Source of the DNA: Aliihoeflea sp. 2WW
GTDB taxonomy: Bacteria > Pseudomonadota > Alphaproteobacteria > Rhizobiales > Rhizobiaceae
Reading direction: 5' to 3'
Assembly (NCBI RefSeq): GCF_000497755.1
Contig: NZ_AYOD01000035.1
Span: 62,001 to 126,000, forward strand
DNA length: 64,000 nt
Position 1 is the stretch's first letter; the number at the start of each line of letters is the position of its first letter. The notes below the pieces were generated by a model. The model ran no database searches. It was not told where the DNA came from and saw only the letters and a program-made list of their open reading frames with translations. The position numbers and the translations under genes were made by a program. Shown here piece by piece: positions 19,625 to 27,682 of this stretch.

Positions 19625-20707
19625 TCAGCGCTTTCGGAATCGCTCCACCCAGCTTCGGTCGATCCGGTCTTTCAGCCACCAGACAAAGCGGCCCGACACA
19701 TGGAGCCTGCCGCGCGTGGCGATGGCATGTTTGGGTCCGGTGGCAAGAACGGCGAGATGCTTTGCCTGTGGCGACCAGGGTCGAAGCGGCCGACCCAGCG
19801 CGCGGGCGCGCAGATTGGCCGCGAGAGGGGGCCCCGCACGAACGGCAAAGACGCCCGCCTTCGGCCGGGATACACCCTCGATGACGGCACAGTCGCCAGC
19901 GGCGAAGATATCCGGATCGGTCACGGTTTGCAGGGTCGCATGGACGGCGACGAACCCGCTCGGCAGTGCAAGGCCGGTCGCCGTGAGCCAGGTTGGTGCC
20001 GCGGCTCCGGTCGCGAGGATTGTCAGGTTCGAGGCGATCGGCGGGCATCCGGCGATGCCGACATGATCCGGAGCGATGCGGACGACTTCGGCGTTCTCGT
20101 GCAGCACGATGCTGCGTGCCGCCAGGATGCCGCGAACCTGCCTGCGCACGGAAGATGGTTGGGATTCGAGAAGGTCGCCGCCGGAAACGATCGCGATCTC
20201 GGTCGCTTCCTGCCGGTGTCGAAGCGCCAGCGCGATCTCGACGCCCGCCGGGCCGCCGCCGACGATTGCGATGCGCCGCGAAGCCGCGTCGACAGCACTG
20301 TCGAGACGCCCGAGGAACGCGCCGAGCGGCTTGACCGGCAAGGCATGGTCGCGCGCGCCTTCGATATCGTCCACGGCCGGGACGCTGCCGACGTCGAGCG
20401 ATAGAAGATCGTAGGGAAGCGACGTGCCGTCGTCGAGCATCAGCCGCTTTTGCCGCCGGTCGATGCCGGCGGCACGTGCGCGGCGATACCCGACGCCATA
20501 TGCTTCACACAGGCGCGGCAGATCGATTTCGCTCTCGTCGCGGCGATAAGGGCCCGCAATGATGCCCGGAACCATTCCCGAATAGACGGCATGGGTTTCG
20601 GGCGAAACGAGCACCATCTCCCAGCCGGGAGGGCACGCCCGACCAAGGTCTTCCACGACATGGAGATGGGCATGCCCACCTCCCACCAGTACGATCCGTC
20701 CCGCCAA
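19625..20707 (-). CDS. FAD-dependent NAD(P)-disulfide-type oxidoreductase
   Basis: About 360 aa. The FAD-binding GRIVLVGGGHAHLHVVEDLGR starts the protein. A second dinucleotide fold is RRIAIVGGGPAGVEIALAL, and the C-terminal FAD motif is DPDIFAAGDCAVIEG. It resembles the type II NADH dehydrogenase-like domain that is fused to or next to selenophosphate synthase in other bacteria, but no selD is seen here. No ATG exists near the start; TTG 20707 follows GGAGG by 5 bases and is preferred to TTG 20752. Substrate is unknown. Confidence 0.8.
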   Translation of the reverse strand: MAGRIVLVGGGHAHLHVVEDLGRACPPGWEMVLVSPETHAVYSGMVPGIIAGPYRRDESEIDLPRLCEAYGVGYRRARAAGIDRRQKRLMLDDGTSLPYDLLSLDVGSVPAVDDIEGARDHALPVKPLGAFLGRLDSAVDAASRRIAIVGGGPAGVEIALALRHRQEATEIAIVSGGDLLESQPSSVRRQVRGILAARSIVLHENAEVVRIAPDHVGIAGCPPIASNLTILATGAAAPTWLTATGLALPSGFVAVHATLQTVTDPDIFAAGDCAVIEGVSRPKAGVFAVRAGPPLAANLRARALGRPLRPWSPQAKHLAVLATGPKHAIATRGRLHVSGRFVWWLKDRIDRSWVERFRKR

Positions 20708-20779
20708 GTCTGCCTCCGCCGTCCGCGCCAGGGTGGCCGACGCGGCCGGCAAAGGCCAGTCGTCTTTGCGTGCGGACGA

Positions 20780-21319
20780 TTACATCGAGGCCGTATAGTA
20801 GAAGATGTGGCTGCCGACCTTTCCGGTCTTCTGCAGCTTCTTCGACCAGAACGGCGCGACATAGTCGGCATGGTAGTGCGTCGACTGGGCAATGTCGCCG
20901 CGCGAAGCCTTGCAGGCATCGTCACAGTTGAAGGCGAACACCGCTATCTTTTGCGCCATGCGGTGCGCGGCACGCTCGTTGAACTCATCGGCCAGATCAT
21001 CGCAGGCGAAGGAGAACTGGCAGGCATTCTTGCGATGAGCGTTCTGGTAGACGACATCGCAGACCGTATCTGGATAGAAGCTGCTCGCGACGCGATTGAG
21101 GACGACCTGAGCGACCATGTTCTGGCCGCGGACCGGCTCGCCCCGCGCTTCGAAATAGATCGCCGCCGTCAGGCATTCGATCTCCTTGTTGTAGCTTCGA
21201 TAGGTCGGGGCCTCGGTGGCAATTTCAGGCTTTTCGGGCAGCGGGGCTGCGTTGGCGCGCGCAAGGGCGCTGAAGGCGGCGATGGCGATGAGAATCGCCA
21301 CTGCGAACGGTCGGTGCAT
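20780..21319 (-). CDS. SleB-type cell wall hydrolase
   Basis: 179 aa. The signal peptide HRPFAVAILIAIAAFSALARANA precedes the hydrolase_2 domain. Visible motifs are CLTAAIYFEARGEPVRGQNMVAQVVLNRV with the catalytic Glu, CQFSFACD, and STHYHADYVAPFW. Relatives are spore cortex-lytic enzymes, but in alphaproteobacteria they act as periplasmic peptidoglycan hydrolases. It is the last core gene before the tRNA region. The 230 bases between its start and the tRNA copy hold no gene I can see. Confidence 0.88.
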   Translation of the reverse strand: MHRPFAVAILIAIAAFSALARANAAPLPEKPEIATEAPTYRSYNKEIECLTAAIYFEARGEPVRGQNMVAQVVLNRVASSFYPDTVCDVVYQNAHRKNACQFSFACDDLADEFNERAAHRMAQKIAVFAFNCDDACKASRGDIAQSTHYHADYVAPFWSKKLQKTGKVGSHIFYYTASM

Positions 21320-21550
21320 GGTCGCTCTGGTTTTGTTGATGACGCGGCGCTTTTGTCAGCCCAATGCGTCCGCAATCCGAACCCCAGGTGACGAAAACGT
21401 GACGAACCGGAAGGTGCGCGCGGCGTTTCGACGCGCCGGGCACCCACCATCCGCTGTTTGGTGGACGATTTCGGCCGCCAATCATCTGTTGAAGCGCGCG
21501 ACCGGTTCGGCTATGACCAACCCGTCCAACGGCGCCGCGCGCGCCGCCTG

Positions 21551-21605
21551 GCACCCGTAGCTCAGCTGGATAGAGTGTCGCCCTCCGAAGGCTGAAGTCA
21601 AGGGC
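21551..21605 (+). pseudogene. Degenerate tRNA-Arg(CCG) copy
   Basis: The 5' half (acceptor start GCACCCG, full D-arm TAGCTCAGCTGGATAGAG, anticodon loop CTCCGAA) closely matches the intact tRNA at 21717. After the anticodon the stem fails (TCGCC against GGCTG), and the T-arm GGTTCGAATCC and 3' end are missing. It is not functional. It is a likely scar of element integration or an incomplete duplication at this tRNA locus. Confidence 0.75.
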
Positions 21606-21692
21606 TGCTGGTTTGTGAGAGACGTAGAAAAGGAGTTTGTTTACAAAGGTTTGCGGGAGTTACCGTTGAGGCTTCCACCCTACAGGTTTTCC

Positions 21693-21712
21693 GCGTAAGC
21701 ACTGCGTAAGCA
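21693..21712 (+). repeat. Two direct repeats GCGTAAGCA, 11 bp apart
   Basis: GCGTAAGCA occurs at 21693-21701 and 21704-21712, just before the intact tRNA. The spacing is one helical turn. Such pairs can be recombinase arm sites, but two short copies alone are weak evidence. The rest of 21606-21716 holds nothing recognisable. Confidence 0.5.
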
Positions 21713-21716
21713 ACAG

Positions 21717-21793
21717 GCACCCATAGCTCAGCTGGATAGAGCGCTACCCTCCGAAGGTAGAGGTCTCAGGTTCGAATCCTGATGGGTGCGCCA
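21717..21793 (+). tRNA. tRNA-Arg (anticodon CCG)
   Basis: Intact 77-base tRNA. The acceptor stem GCACCCA/TGGGTGC is complete, followed by discriminator G and encoded CCA. The D-arm is AGCTCAGCTGGATAGAGC, the anticodon stem CTACC/GGTAG encloses loop CTCCGAA with CCG at 21751-21753, and the T-arm is CAGGTTCGAATCCTG. tRNA-Arg genes are common integration sites. The 169 bases that follow (21794-21962) hold no gene I can identify. Confidence 0.97.
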
Positions 21794-21962
21794 CCCCTCT
21801 CTTTGGGGATGGCGCTACAAGCGCTCGCCGAGCACTCAATAAGATGACACTGTTGCGGTATGTGAGCGTGCCGGCGATTGGCGCCCAGTCGAGTTGCGCG
21901 GCACTGACCGTGCCCTCTTAAACCGACCGTAACGAGATCGCCTCGGCGTTAGGCCCATCGGA

Positions 21963-22592
21963 GTGGCGGTGATCGTAAGATGGTTCAGTAGGAACACTCT
22001 CGGGAAGGCGTATGGGCATTTGCATCCCGGACGTCATTATCGCGTCGAACGCGACTTCCGTGATCATGACGGACGCCTCCATCGCCAGGGGCAACAATGG
22101 CGCTACCGCACATACACATTTCTTCCCTATGAAGATGGCCTGTCGCTTTTCTTTCTCACCAAGGACGGCGACGATCTGGAGATTCGCCTTCAGGATCGAA
22201 CCGGTGCCGAAGCAGCGATTATTGCAGCCCTGAGTGATGTCCTCCCGCAATGCGAGCCGTTTTATCGAAGCGTGTTTGCTGGCCTGCTAGCCGTCGATGG
22301 CGACAAGCTGGTTTCCTTCGACGGCGTCGATCGAGTGGCCTTCGGTTGGCAGGACGTTACTACGGTCGCCGCTTTCTATGGGCAGCAGCACTACGACGAG
22401 ACGCGTTGCCTCACGATCAGCCATCGCCGTGGAACCGCAATCTTCCTGGCAGAGACTCATAGCGTGTGGCACCCCTTCCTCGACGGCTTGGAAACGAGGT
22501 TAGAGCGGGTCGTGCCTCGCCAGAGATGGCTGAAAACCTTGGACGAGGATCGATCCCGATCCATCCCAGTGTTCAAGCGTTCACGTCTTTAG
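21963..22592 (+). CDS. Hypothetical protein with DUF3601-like N-terminus
   Basis: 209 aa from GTG 21963; the exact start is uncertain. The first 70 residues (GKAYGHLHPGRHYRVERDF, then RYRTYTFLPYEDGLSLFF) resemble the DUF3601 family of small uncharacterised proteins. The C-terminal 130 residues, including FLAETHSVWHPFLDGLETRL, are not recognised. It is the first gene after tRNA-Arg, so it is probably the first cargo gene of the element. The next gene is convergent. Confidence 0.6.
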   Translation: MAVIVRWFSRNTLGKAYGHLHPGRHYRVERDFRDHDGRLHRQGQQWRYRTYTFLPYEDGLSLFFLTKDGDDLEIRLQDRTGAEAAIIAALSDVLPQCEPFYRSVFAGLLAVDGDKLVSFDGVDRVAFGWQDVTTVAAFYGQQHYDETRCLTISHRRGTAIFLAETHSVWHPFLDGLETRLERVVPRQRWLKTLDEDRSRSIPVFKRSRL

Positions 22593-22736
22593 ATGCGTCC
22601 GTGAATCCTGCTGGCCATCGTTTTAAAAAAAATAGGAAGCAGCGCGGACGGCGGCTTCTCAGAAAAGGTACCATCGATCTTTCGCTCGAAGTTGTTGGCA
22701 GTTCGGTCGTTCTGACAGATGCCGATACAGCCGTGG

Positions 22737-23222
22737 CTACTCGGGAAGCGCGTTCTCCGAAAAATGCTTGCGGATGAAGTCGAGCTTGGGATCGATGTAT
22801 CGACGACAAAAGGGTCTGTTTGGGTCGGTGCGATAATAGTTCTGGTATCTCTCGTCCGAAGCCTTGAAGCCCACGAACGGCAGGATGAGGGTGTGGACCG
22901 GCTTGCCGGCCTCCTCAGCGAGTCCGCGTATCGCCTCTTCGGCTTCGACCCGCTGACTCTCGTCGAAGATATAGATCGCGCTTCGGTATTTGTTTTCAAC
23001 CGAGCGGGCACGTGTAGCGGAGTGTGTGCGCAGGTGCACCTCGGACAGTGTCCCCAGCCCGATAACGGAGGGTTCGAACGTCACGACCACCCCCTCAGCC
23101 CAGGTGTTCGCCGGGGCGGCCGATTGTAGGAAACCCTGCTCGACCTGCGTGACGCCACGCAACGCTTGGAAAACGCCCTCGGTGCACCAGTGGCAACCTC
23201 CTCCAAAGCCAACCTTTGCCAT
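22737..23222 (-). CDS. msrA: Peptide-methionine (S)-S-oxide reductase MsrA (variant active site)
   Basis: 161 aa. It reduces methionine-S-sulfoxide in proteins. The N-terminus has the catalytic Cys in FGGGCHWCTEGVFQAL, where the usual GCFWG is GCHWC; the extra Cys two residues on is notable. Later motifs are VTFEPS and HLRTHSATR. ATG 23222 lies just after the TAA of the hydrolase gene, whose last codons supply AGGAG. It is third in a dps-hydrolase-msrA unit under the LysR-type promoter at 24.7 kb. Confidence 0.88.
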   Translation of the reverse strand: MAKVGFGGGCHWCTEGVFQALRGVTQVEQGFLQSAAPANTWAEGVVVTFEPSVIGLGTLSEVHLRTHSATRARSVENKYRSAIYIFDESQRVEAEEAIRGLAEEAGKPVHTLILPFVGFKASDERYQNYYRTDPNRPFCRRYIDPKLDFIRKHFSENALPE

Positions 23223-23224
23223 AC

Positions 23225-24079
23225 TTAACTCCTGCGCAAAGGCACAACGGCCGGGCCAGACTTATCGAGCTGGCGGACGAACGCGATGATCCGCTGTCCG
23301 ACATCGTTCGCCATTTCGACATGAGGGTAGTGTCCAGCGCCCTCGACAATCATGGTTTCGGCATGGAGCCTCGAAGCCAAGCTCCGGGCTTCTTCGACAG
23401 GGTCCGTGAAGTCGGGATCCTTTGTGCCCATGACGATGAGGCTCGGCACAGAGATCTCGTCCAAGATCGCTGCGGTGTCGGACTTCGACAATGAGAGCAT
23501 CGTCAAGAGAGCCTGCATGCGCTTTGGCTCCCTGAGGTTTGCAGCAATCGCCGCTTTTACCTCAGCATGATCCGGCGCCGGTTTCGTCGGGAATAGGCTG
23601 CTCCAGTAAGTGGTCCAGAACCAGGTTCGCCATGGCCCCGCGAATCCGAGCCCAAGGACAAGTTTCTGGATCGTCGTGAGGGGAAGATCGCGAACGATCG
23701 GACCGAGCAGCACCACCCCGTTGACGTGACTAGGAGCTTCCTTGGCAGCCCAAAGCGCGGAGCCGGCTGCGAACGAGTTGCCCATGATCACGGCTGGCCC
23801 GTCAGCCAACTGTCGGAGGATGGCGACGGCGTCACGGCCGACCGCTCGCGCGGAGTAATCCGACCACTCCGGCGACGATTGGCCGAATCCGCGGACGTCC
23901 ATCGTCACCACTCGGCATCCCGCATGCTGCAGCATGGGCTTGATGAGCCGATACTCGGAGCGCAGGTCTCCCATTCCTGGGATGCCTACGACGAGAGGTC
24001 CGGTTCCACCCGTATCGTCGAAGGCTATCCTACCGCCCTCTGTCTGAAGGAACTGGGTCTGCACATCGTTAGGCGCCAT
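23225..24079 (-). CDS. Alpha/beta hydrolase
   Basis: About 284 aa from the internal ATG at 24079; a longer frame to 24136 would overlap dps. The nucleophile elbow is GNSFAAGS with Ser. The oxyanion region is VVGIPGMGD, the acid is near VMGTKDPDF, and the catalytic His is in EGAGHYPHVE. Substrate is unknown; esterase or non-haem haloperoxidase-like activity is possible. It sits between dps and msrA, which suggests an oxidative-stress role. Confidence 0.83.
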   Translation of the reverse strand: MAPNDVQTQFLQTEGGRIAFDDTGGTGPLVVGIPGMGDLRSEYRLIKPMLQHAGCRVVTMDVRGFGQSSPEWSDYSARAVGRDAVAILRQLADGPAVIMGNSFAAGSALWAAKEAPSHVNGVVLLGPIVRDLPLTTIQKLVLGLGFAGPWRTWFWTTYWSSLFPTKPAPDHAEVKAAIAANLREPKRMQALLTMLSLSKSDTAAILDEISVPSLIVMGTKDPDFTDPVEEARSLASRLHAETMIVEGAGHYPHVEMANDVGQRIIAFVRQLDKSGPAVVPLRRS

Positions 24080-24108
24080 GAAACGATCCGATCCGTTGAG
24101 CAGCAGAC

Positions 24109-24603
24109 CTATCGGCTGACTTCGAAAAGGAACCACGCTCGGCGTTCCGCTTCGTCGGTCCAGGTATCGATCAGGCCGGAGGTCGCGTTGTCCTTCGCCT
24201 CGTCGGCGACTTCCTTTGCGCGGCGCAGCGACTCGACCATGTGAAGATTATCGGCGCGCAGCTCCGCCAGCATGTCCTGCGGCGTGACGAACTCAGCGTC
24301 GTTGTCCTTGATCGTCTGGTGGCGGGCGATATCGCCGATCGATCGTATGGTCGTATTTCCGGTCTTCCGGGCGCGCTCCGCCATCGCATCGGTCGCTGCG
24401 AGGATTTCCGCAGCTTGCTCATCGAGAAGGAGATGGTAGTCCCTGAAGTACGGGCCCGAGACATGCCAGTGAAAGTTCTTTGTCTTGAGGTAGACCGCAT
24501 AGCTGTTCGCCAATATTATCTTCAGCGCGTCGGCAACCGTCATGGTCGCGTTCTCGTCGAGGTCAGATGGTGAAGGCACGGTTGCAGCACTGGAGTTTGT
24601 CAT
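24109..24603 (-). CDS. dps: Dps-family ferritin-like DNA-protection protein
   Basis: 164 aa. The ferroxidase ligands are seen in KTKNFHWHVSGPYFRDYHLLLDEQAAEI (His, Asp, Glu). Dps shells oxidise and store iron and shield DNA from peroxide. It starts about 110 bases downstream of a LysR-type palindrome with a 10-bp-spaced TTGGAC. It leads the hydrolase-msrA unit. Confidence 0.92.
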   Translation of the reverse strand: MTNSSAATVPSPSDLDENATMTVADALKIILANSYAVYLKTKNFHWHVSGPYFRDYHLLLDEQAAEILAATDAMAERARKTGNTTIRSIGDIARHQTIKDNDAEFVTPQDMLAELRADNLHMVESLRRAKEVADEAKDNATSGLIDTWTDEAERRAWFLFEVSR

Positions 24604-24673
24604 CGCGTGAACTTCCTCGATGATGGCTTGCGCAAAAGATCAGCGCCGATTCTCTGGCACGCTGAGGTATAGA

Positions 24674-24727
24674 GGATGAATTTACCTCAGATCGAAGTCC
24701 AATGGCTTGTGTCTATAGTTTCGATAG
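24674..24727 (-). promoter_or_regulatory. LysR-type operator plus promoter of dps
   Basis: Operator CTATCGAAACTATAG (minus strand, 24727-24713) is followed after 10 bp by TTGGAC (24702-24697). It is one of four matching arrangements in the window. The -10 (TCATCC region) is the weakest of the four. The remaining gap to 24795 shows nothing else. Confidence 0.6.
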
Positions 24728-24795
24728 TTCTGGCGACCAGAAGGGCGCTTGGAGCGGCACGGGAACATGGGAAGGCAGCGAACCCCACATGCTCA

Positions 24796-25062
24796 TCAGG
24801 CATTCGGCTGATAGCCCAATACGAAAGCGATAACCTTCTCCGAGGACATCTCGCACGGCTTCAGCGACGCACTGCCCGAAGCAACGCGATACAGATTGAA
24901 GCTGACGATGTCGTTCCCGGCTAGTTCTCGAGCAAAAAGGCTGTTCCTCCGTCCATCCTCCGACCGACGAACCGTCACGCCGAAACGCCTGCCTTCGTAA
25001 GCGCCTTCGCTATACCCCTCAGGCAGACGCTCGAAAGCCGTATCGAATTCTGGATGGTCCAT
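24796..25062 (-). CDS. Small hypothetical protein
   Basis: 88 aa, MDHPEFDTAFERLPEGYS to FVLGYQPNA. It has no signal peptide or TM helix and is rich in charged residues. It contains GAYEGRRFGVTVRRSEDGRRNSLFARELAG. I do not recognise the family. The codon pattern and the isolated position between dps and the SnoaL-like gene support a real gene. It is transcribed toward the dps promoter. Confidence 0.6.
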   Translation of the reverse strand: MDHPEFDTAFERLPEGYSEGAYEGRRFGVTVRRSEDGRRNSLFARELAGNDIVSFNLYRVASGSASLKPCEMSSEKVIAFVLGYQPNA

Positions 25063-25124
25063 TCTGCATCACCGCCAATCGGCCTTCGCCCTGCGAACGT
25101 GAGTGCCGCGCCATGCGATTGGAG

Positions 25125-25571
25125 TCATCGCGTCAGTCTGACGTTGCGGCCCCAAAGAAACCCCGCGTCATTAGCGCTAGCGAAGTCCGGGTCTACGTAG
25201 ATGAAAACACGCTTGATAAGCGCGCCGTCGAACTCGAATACGTTGGCGAAACGGCCTTCGGATCGGCCTTCAACCGGCCACGCCGTGCCGTCAGCCATAA
25301 CGCCACCTTCAAAGCCTTCCACGATCACGTGGTCGCGGGCTACGTGGAAGGTCATGCGATCGAAATCGTGCTCGATCCGCTGAAGCGACCCCAACAGACC
25401 CTTGGCGACTTCCATGAATTCGGCTTTGCCATATCCAACTCCGAACTTCGGGAAGTACGTCACGACATCGTCAGTCAGAATGTCGAGAATGGTGGGATCG
25501 CCACTGTCGATTTTCCGGAAATAGTCGGTGGCGACGGCGATGCGCTCTTGGGTCAGCTCTGCATTCGGCAC
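25125..25571 (-). CDS. SnoaL-like / NTF2-fold protein
   Basis: 148 aa with the cone-shaped NTF2 fold. It has an N-terminal helix (ERIAVATDYFRKIDSGDPTILDILTDDVVTYFPKFG), then DFDRMTFHVARDHVIVEGFEGG, and ends with FVYVDPDF-type strands. Members are ketosteroid isomerases, polyketide cyclases or non-catalytic small-molecule binders, so no specific reaction is assigned. It stands alone, and the 160 bases up to the SDR gene hold no further gene. Confidence 0.75.
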   Translation of the reverse strand: MPNAELTQERIAVATDYFRKIDSGDPTILDILTDDVVTYFPKFGVGYGKAEFMEVAKGLLGSLQRIEHDFDRMTFHVARDHVIVEGFEGGVMADGTAWPVEGRSEGRFANVFEFDGALIKRVFIYVDPDFASANDAGFLWGRNVRLTR

Positions 25572-25731
25572 TCTATGAACTCCTGAAATGCGGAAGCATT
25601 ATCCGCTGTGGCTTCGAGAATAATGGGCCCTGCAGGATCAGCCGATCTGCTGCCCGGAATTCAACGGAGCGCTGAGGCGCGGAAGCGATCGTCCTTCAGT
25701 TATCCGCGTGACACGCCCGTCGCGCATCGAT

Positions 25732-26487
25732 TCAGACCAGGACGCCCCCTGACACATCTATCACCGCGCCAGCTGTGTAGCTTGCAGCGGGACTAACGAG
25801 GTAACTGACGGCGCCCGCCACTTCTTCAATCGTGGCGATCCGACGGATGGGATGCATATCGATGACGGCCTGCGGAAAATTCTCAGCGACTTCCCCGGTC
25901 ATGTCGGTCGGCATGATGCCAGGTTGGACGACGTTGACGGTAATGTTGCGTGGGCCAAGATCACGTTGCACCCCGCGGGCATATCCTGCGATTGCTGCCT
26001 TGGTTCCTGCGTAGTCGGCAATTCCCGGCACGATCGCTCGGGTGCCCAGGCCGGAACCGATGAAGACAATGCGGCCACCGTCAGAGATTTTCTGCGCCGC
26101 CGCACGCGTGATCGCCACGGTCCCAAGCACATTTACCATCCACTGCCTGTCGAACGCAGCGGAATCGAGCGTCGGATCGTCGACCAATTTTCCTTGGACG
26201 GCGATTGCGGCGTTGTTGATCAAGATGTCGAGCTTGCCGAGTTCAGCTACGACCTGCTCGACCATGGGCTGGGCGGCGGACGTATCCGCTTGATCGCATC
26301 GGATCGCGAGAGCGCGAACGCCTTTGGCCCTCACCACCTCGGCGACGGACTCGGCTTTATCGGCCGAAGCAGCGTAGGTGATAGCAATATCGGCTCCCTG
26401 ATCGGCGAGCGTCGCCGCCAGCACGGCGCCAAGGCCCCGAGAGCCACCCGTGATGATAGCGACTTTGCCGTCCAAAACTTTCGACAT
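25732..26487 (-). CDS. Short-chain dehydrogenase/reductase (SDR)
   Basis: 251 aa classical SDR. The NAD(P) motif is TGGSRGLGAVLA. NNAAIAVQG, the catalytic Ser (FIGSG) and YAGTKAAIAGYARG (Tyr-x3-Lys) follow. C-terminal PGIMPTDMTGEVAENFP and YTAGAVIDVSGG are typical. The likely role is carbonyl reduction with NADPH; the substrate is unknown. It fits a cluster rich in electrophile-reducing enzymes. Confidence 0.9.
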   Translation of the reverse strand: MSKVLDGKVAIITGGSRGLGAVLAATLADQGADIAITYAASADKAESVAEVVRAKGVRALAIRCDQADTSAAQPMVEQVVAELGKLDILINNAAIAVQGKLVDDPTLDSAAFDRQWMVNVLGTVAITRAAAQKISDGGRIVFIGSGLGTRAIVPGIADYAGTKAAIAGYARGVQRDLGPRNITVNVVQPGIMPTDMTGEVAENFPQAVIDMHPIRRIATIEEVAGAVSYLVSPAASYTAGAVIDVSGGVLV

Positions 26488-26525
26488 CGGCGGTTCCTTT
26501 CTGAAGTCTAATGGCGGGCTGACGG

Positions 26526-26807
26526 CTAAGCGACGTTGACGCCTTTCCAGAAGGCGATGTGATCCTTGATGGAGTGCGCCGCCGGAGAAGGGTCGGCGTA
26601 GGTCCAGGCGGCGTTTGCATTGCGCCGGTCGCCGACCTGGAGATGAAAGTATTGCGCCGTCCCCTTCACGGGACAGACAGACGTGTGCTCGCTCGGTGCC
26701 AGATACTGCCGGTCAACCGATTGAGGCGGGAAATAATGGTTTCCATCCACGACCATAGTCTCGTCGCTGACCGCGAGGGTGGCATCGTTCCAAACTGCTG
26801 AGACCAA
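26526..26807 (-). CDS. DUF427 domain protein
   Basis: 93 aa, a nearly complete DUF427 domain. Visible segments are LAVSDETMVVDGNHYFPPQSV, SVCPVKGTAQYFHLQVG and WTYADPSPAA. Start TTG 26807 is supported by GAGGAG six bases upstream; there is no ATG nearby. The function of the family is unknown. It precedes the SDR gene in the same direction, 38 bases apart. Confidence 0.8.
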   Translation of the reverse strand: MVSAVWNDATLAVSDETMVVDGNHYFPPQSVDRQYLAPSEHTSVCPVKGTAQYFHLQVGDRRNANAAWTYADPSPAAHSIKDHIAFWKGVNVA

Positions 26808-26871
26808 ACCGGACTCCTCTTTTAATTTTCAGCCACTTGCATCGACCAGTGGCCCTATCTGGCGGGACAAA

Positions 26872-27144
26872 TCAGTTTGCCGGAGTTTGTCCGGCAAGCA
26901 GCTTGTCGAGCGAGCCATCTGCATCGAGCGCAGCGAGATCGTCGGAGCCGCCGACATGCGTCTCGTTGATGAAGATCTGCGGCACGGTGCTTCGCCCCGA
27001 CGACTCGATCATCGCCTTCCGGTGTGCAGGATCGGCTTCGATATCAAGCTCGGTGAATGCCACGCCCTTCTCTTGAAGGAGCGCCTTCGCGCGGCGGCAG
27101 AACGGGCACCAACTCGTGGTGTAGATGAGAACCTCAGGCTTCAT
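26872..27144 (-). CDS. grxC: Glutaredoxin (GrxC-type)
   Basis: 90 aa. The dithiol motif is SWCPFCRRAKALL (CPFC; the usual residue is CPYC). TVPQIFINETHVGGSDDL is the cis-Pro and glutathione-binding part. It reduces protein-glutathione disulfides and could supply electrons to MsrA or the redoxin in the island. ATG 27144 gives the standard N-terminus KPEVLIYTTSWC; longer frames are not Grx-like. Confidence 0.92.
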   Translation of the reverse strand: MKPEVLIYTTSWCPFCRRAKALLQEKGVAFTELDIEADPAHRKAMIESSGRSTVPQIFINETHVGGSDDLAALDADGSLDKLLAGQTPAN

Positions 27145-27306
27145 GTTGTGTCTCCAATCGTTGAGGGATGACGGGCCGGCCGGATTCGCGGGGGTCATCC
27201 GAAGGTGAAGGCAAAGGCTTGCGCCCCCGGGTAGAGAAGCTCGATTTCGAAGGTGCACTCGTGGACCTCACCGCTCTGGCGTCCGAGTTGTTTGAGGCGC
27301 TGGCCA

Positions 27307-27675
27307 TCACGCCGCCATCTTCCGGACCGTGTCCAAAACCCGGTCTTGCCGGTATGGCTTGGCGAAGAACACAACGTCCGCTGGAACGACGGCCTCGACC
27401 GGCCAAGGCCTCCCGGACGTGATGATGATCTGGATGGTCGGCCACCGCCGGCGGATGCAAATGGCGAGCATGATGCCATCGATCCCGCCGGGCATGTTCA
27501 CGTCCGTGAACACGACGCGCACATCCAGTCGTTCCTCCAAGGTCATAAGCGCGGCGGATGCATTCGGCGCCTGCAAGACTTCGAAACCTGCCTCCTCGAT
27601 CATGTCCGTCGCAAACAGACGGAGAAGTGGTTCGTCTTCGACGACGAGCACCACGGGTTTCACCATTCCACCCAT
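27307..27675 (-). CDS. Single-domain response regulator
   Basis: 122 aa, one receiver domain and no output domain. The acid pocket is VVEDEPLL, the phosphorylated Asp is in VFTDVNMPGGIDG, the Thr/Ser is ITSGR and the Lys is FFAKPYRQD. It starts 8 bases after the stop of the histidine kinase and is surely its partner. It may act by protein contact or as a phosphate sink. Confidence 0.9.
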   Translation of the reverse strand: MGGMVKPVVLVVEDEPLLRLFATDMIEEAGFEVLQAPNASAALMTLEERLDVRVVFTDVNMPGGIDGIMLAICIRRRWPTIQIIITSGRPWPVEAVVPADVVFFAKPYRQDRVLDTVRKMAA

Positions 27676-27682
27676 ACTCCCA

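Noticed and set aside
21551..21605. Second functional tRNA-Arg
   Set aside because: T-arm and 3' acceptor are missing and the anticodon stem is broken.
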